This document shows positions 62,392 to 64,000 of a DNA stretch of 64,000 nt, piece by piece. Within the stretch, counting starts at the first letter, position 1. Each line of letters starts with the position of its first letter. The position numbers were made by a program, and so were the translations under genes. The notes beneath the pieces are model-generated. The model saw nothing but the letters and a program-made list of their open reading frames with translations, had not been told where the DNA came from and did no database searches. The DNA is from Branchiostoma floridae (taxonomy: Eukaryota > Chordata > Leptocardii > Amphioxiformes > Branchiostomatidae): NCBI RefSeq assembly GCF_000003815.2, contig NC_049979.1, positions 12,438,766-12,502,765 on the forward strand, given 5' to 3'.

Positions 62392-64000
62392 GTAACTGAC
62401 TTACTGTGTATTCCTTTTCTTCCCTTTTTACTGTTATTTACATGATGAAGGTTGTCAGAATCTTACATTGGACAAAATATATTTTAAGTGGGTGCTATCT
62501 AACTGCAAAATCTATCCAGTTGGTGGAGTTACTTTAGTTTTGTGTTATATGGTGAAAATAAAGTGTGTGAGAGTGAATCATCTCTGCACTTGAACTGTAA
62601 CTGAGCATTGACAGTCATAGGATCCATGTCACAGAAACTTGTGTCTGCTGCAGTATTGTTTTTATATTTCAGCCATACCATAGGTATGGTGAAATATATT
62701 GTTATATTTCAGCCATACCATAGGTATGGTGAAATATATTGTATTCGTAATGTTTCTTTCTCCTGTCAAATCTTCGGAACACGGTATCTCCGTTTTTTTC
62801 TAAACCGATTGACTTGAAATTTGGCACAAGGGTAGAGTGGGCCAATACCCTTAGACGTTTTTTTCATTTTTTTCATATCTGCCTTTAAAATGATTTTATT
62901 GAGTTTTTTGTCAATTTTTATGTATATTTTGGGCTCCTGTACCCTGGTATTACAGCCGAATGACATGAAATTTGGTACAAAGGTGCCCTGATCATATGCC
63001 CACCCAGATTTAATAACACTTTTGGCATATGGTACAACAAAATGCTTAATTTTGCAATTTTTGGCCATTTTTTGACAAAAAAAGCACATTTTTGCCTCCT
63101 GTACCCTCGTTTTACAACCGAATGACCTGAAATTTGGTATAACAGTGCCCTTCAATTATGTGCACATGAAACCAATAACAGTTTTTCCATACAGTACAAC
63201 ATAATGCTCAATATTGTGATTTTATGGCCATTTTTGGACAAAAATTTGACATTTTTGGCTCCTGTTCCCTCGTTTTACAACCAAATGACCCGAAATTTGG
63301 TAAAGGGGTGCTCTAGATATTTATTCAAATGACCCATTTATAATTTTTGGCATGGAACACTTTAAAATGATATATTTGGGAAATTTTTGGGTCATTTTCC
63401 AATGGCCTAAGGGGTCAACGACCTCAAGGCCTATTGTTGCATGAGGGAGATGGCTGAAATATGCTGTATTTGCTCTCAAGCAAATGTCGGCCTTTCTAGT
63501 TATATTGCAATCCATACATAGTATGGGATTGCAATATATTGTTATATTGCAATCCATACATAGTATGGGATTGCAATATATTGTTTTTTCTTTGTCTCTC
63601 CTGTCAAATCTTCAAATGGGAATAACTTTTTTATTTTTTGACCAAATGACCTGAAATTTGGCAGGGTGGTAGAAATAGCAAATACCCCTAGACGTTTTTT
63701 TCACTTTATTGATAGAGGCCTTAGAATTTATGATATTTAGGGTTTTTGGTCATTTTTAGACAAAATATGTATATTTTGGGCCCCTGTGCCCTGGTATTAC
63801 AAGCTAATGACCTGAAATTTGGTACAGAGCTGCATTGGACATATGAGTACAGAAAACCATTTACACTTTCTTCATAGATCACTTCAAAAATTAGTTATTT
63901 TAGGGTTTTTGGCCATTTTTGACTAAAAATGTATATTTTTGGCTCCTATGCCCTTGTATTAAAACCAAATGACCTGAAATTTGGTACAGAGGTGCATTAA
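62392..64000. other. TATDN3 intron 11 start, then repeat field
   Basis: No further TATDN3 exon was seen. From about 62630 to the window end the sequence is occupied by paired palindromes and a degenerate tandem array (next entry). Confidence 0.6.
62676..64000. repeat. Palindrome doublets plus degenerate about 165-bp tandem array
   Basis: Two blocks each begin with a tandem pair of short palindromes: 62676-62740 (ATTTCAGCCATACC / GGTATGGTGAAAT, twice) and about 63498-63582 (ATTGCAATCCATAC / GTATGGGATTGCAAT, twice). Each pair is followed by TCCTGTCAAATCTTC and then several copies of a unit containing CCGAATGACCTGAAATTTGG and TTTTTGGCCATTTTT at about 165-bp spacing (near 62820, 62965, 63125, 63290, 63650, 63810, 63975). 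The array continues past the window. Confidence 0.75.

Overview
This looks like a draft-assembly contig from an amphioxus (Branchiostoma) or a close invertebrate deuterostome. The genes are split by short-to-medium introns with GT/AG junctions. The proteins are animal-type, and NSL1 and TATDN3 lie head to head as in vertebrates. Introns and spacers are packed with short inverted-repeat elements and tRNA-derived SINEs, and the 7-mer AACGTTA recurs throughout. Four runs of N (1571-1670, 15633-16024, 26989-27088, 31071-31193) are assembly gaps. The species call is inference.

Layout. 1-5.7 kb: 3' part of a selenocysteine glutathione peroxidase of the extracellular GPx3 type; its first exon is not seen and may lie in the first gap. 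6.2-8.1 kb: a 1.86-kb near-palindromic foldback element with an 8-bp target duplication. 9.7-14.2 kb, minus: an eight-exon GPR143-like receptor. 14.4-19.4 kb: LINE fragments and a gap. 17.2-21.8 kb: a second, complete GPx3-type selenoprotein gene with an in-frame UGA and a SECIS-like 3' UTR. 23.5-26.2 kb: a single-pass leucine-rich-repeat receptor. 28.1-41.2 kb, minus: TRMT2B, a mitochondrial tRNA/rRNA m5U methyltransferase; its first intron holds two related elements with long terminal inverted repeats. 42.1-46.1 kb, minus: COA8, a mitochondrial complex IV assembly factor; its first intron holds a 1.48-kb element made largely of about 23 short palindromes. 46.9-50.5 kb: a Lys/Ser-rich nuclear-type protein I cannot name. 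52.6-57.3 kb, minus: NSL1 (MIS12 kinetochore complex). 57.5 kb onward: TATDN3 (TatD-type metal hydrolase), running off the right edge. One TATDN3 intron holds a 1.23-kb TIR element carrying a RecQ-helicase-like fragment.

The host genes are mostly housekeeping: antioxidant defence (two GPx), mitochondrial RNA modification and respiratory-complex assembly (TRMT2B, COA8, adjacent and co-oriented), kinetochore and TatD hydrolase sharing one short promoter. The main novelty is in the mobile DNA. Several unrelated-looking elements share 8-9-bp target duplications and long or internally repeated palindromes. Three of them sit in introns of housekeeping genes, where transcription would make long hairpin RNAs. 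Exon coordinates were worked out by hand from splice signals, phase and family similarity. No LTR retroelement or virus-like copy was recognised.
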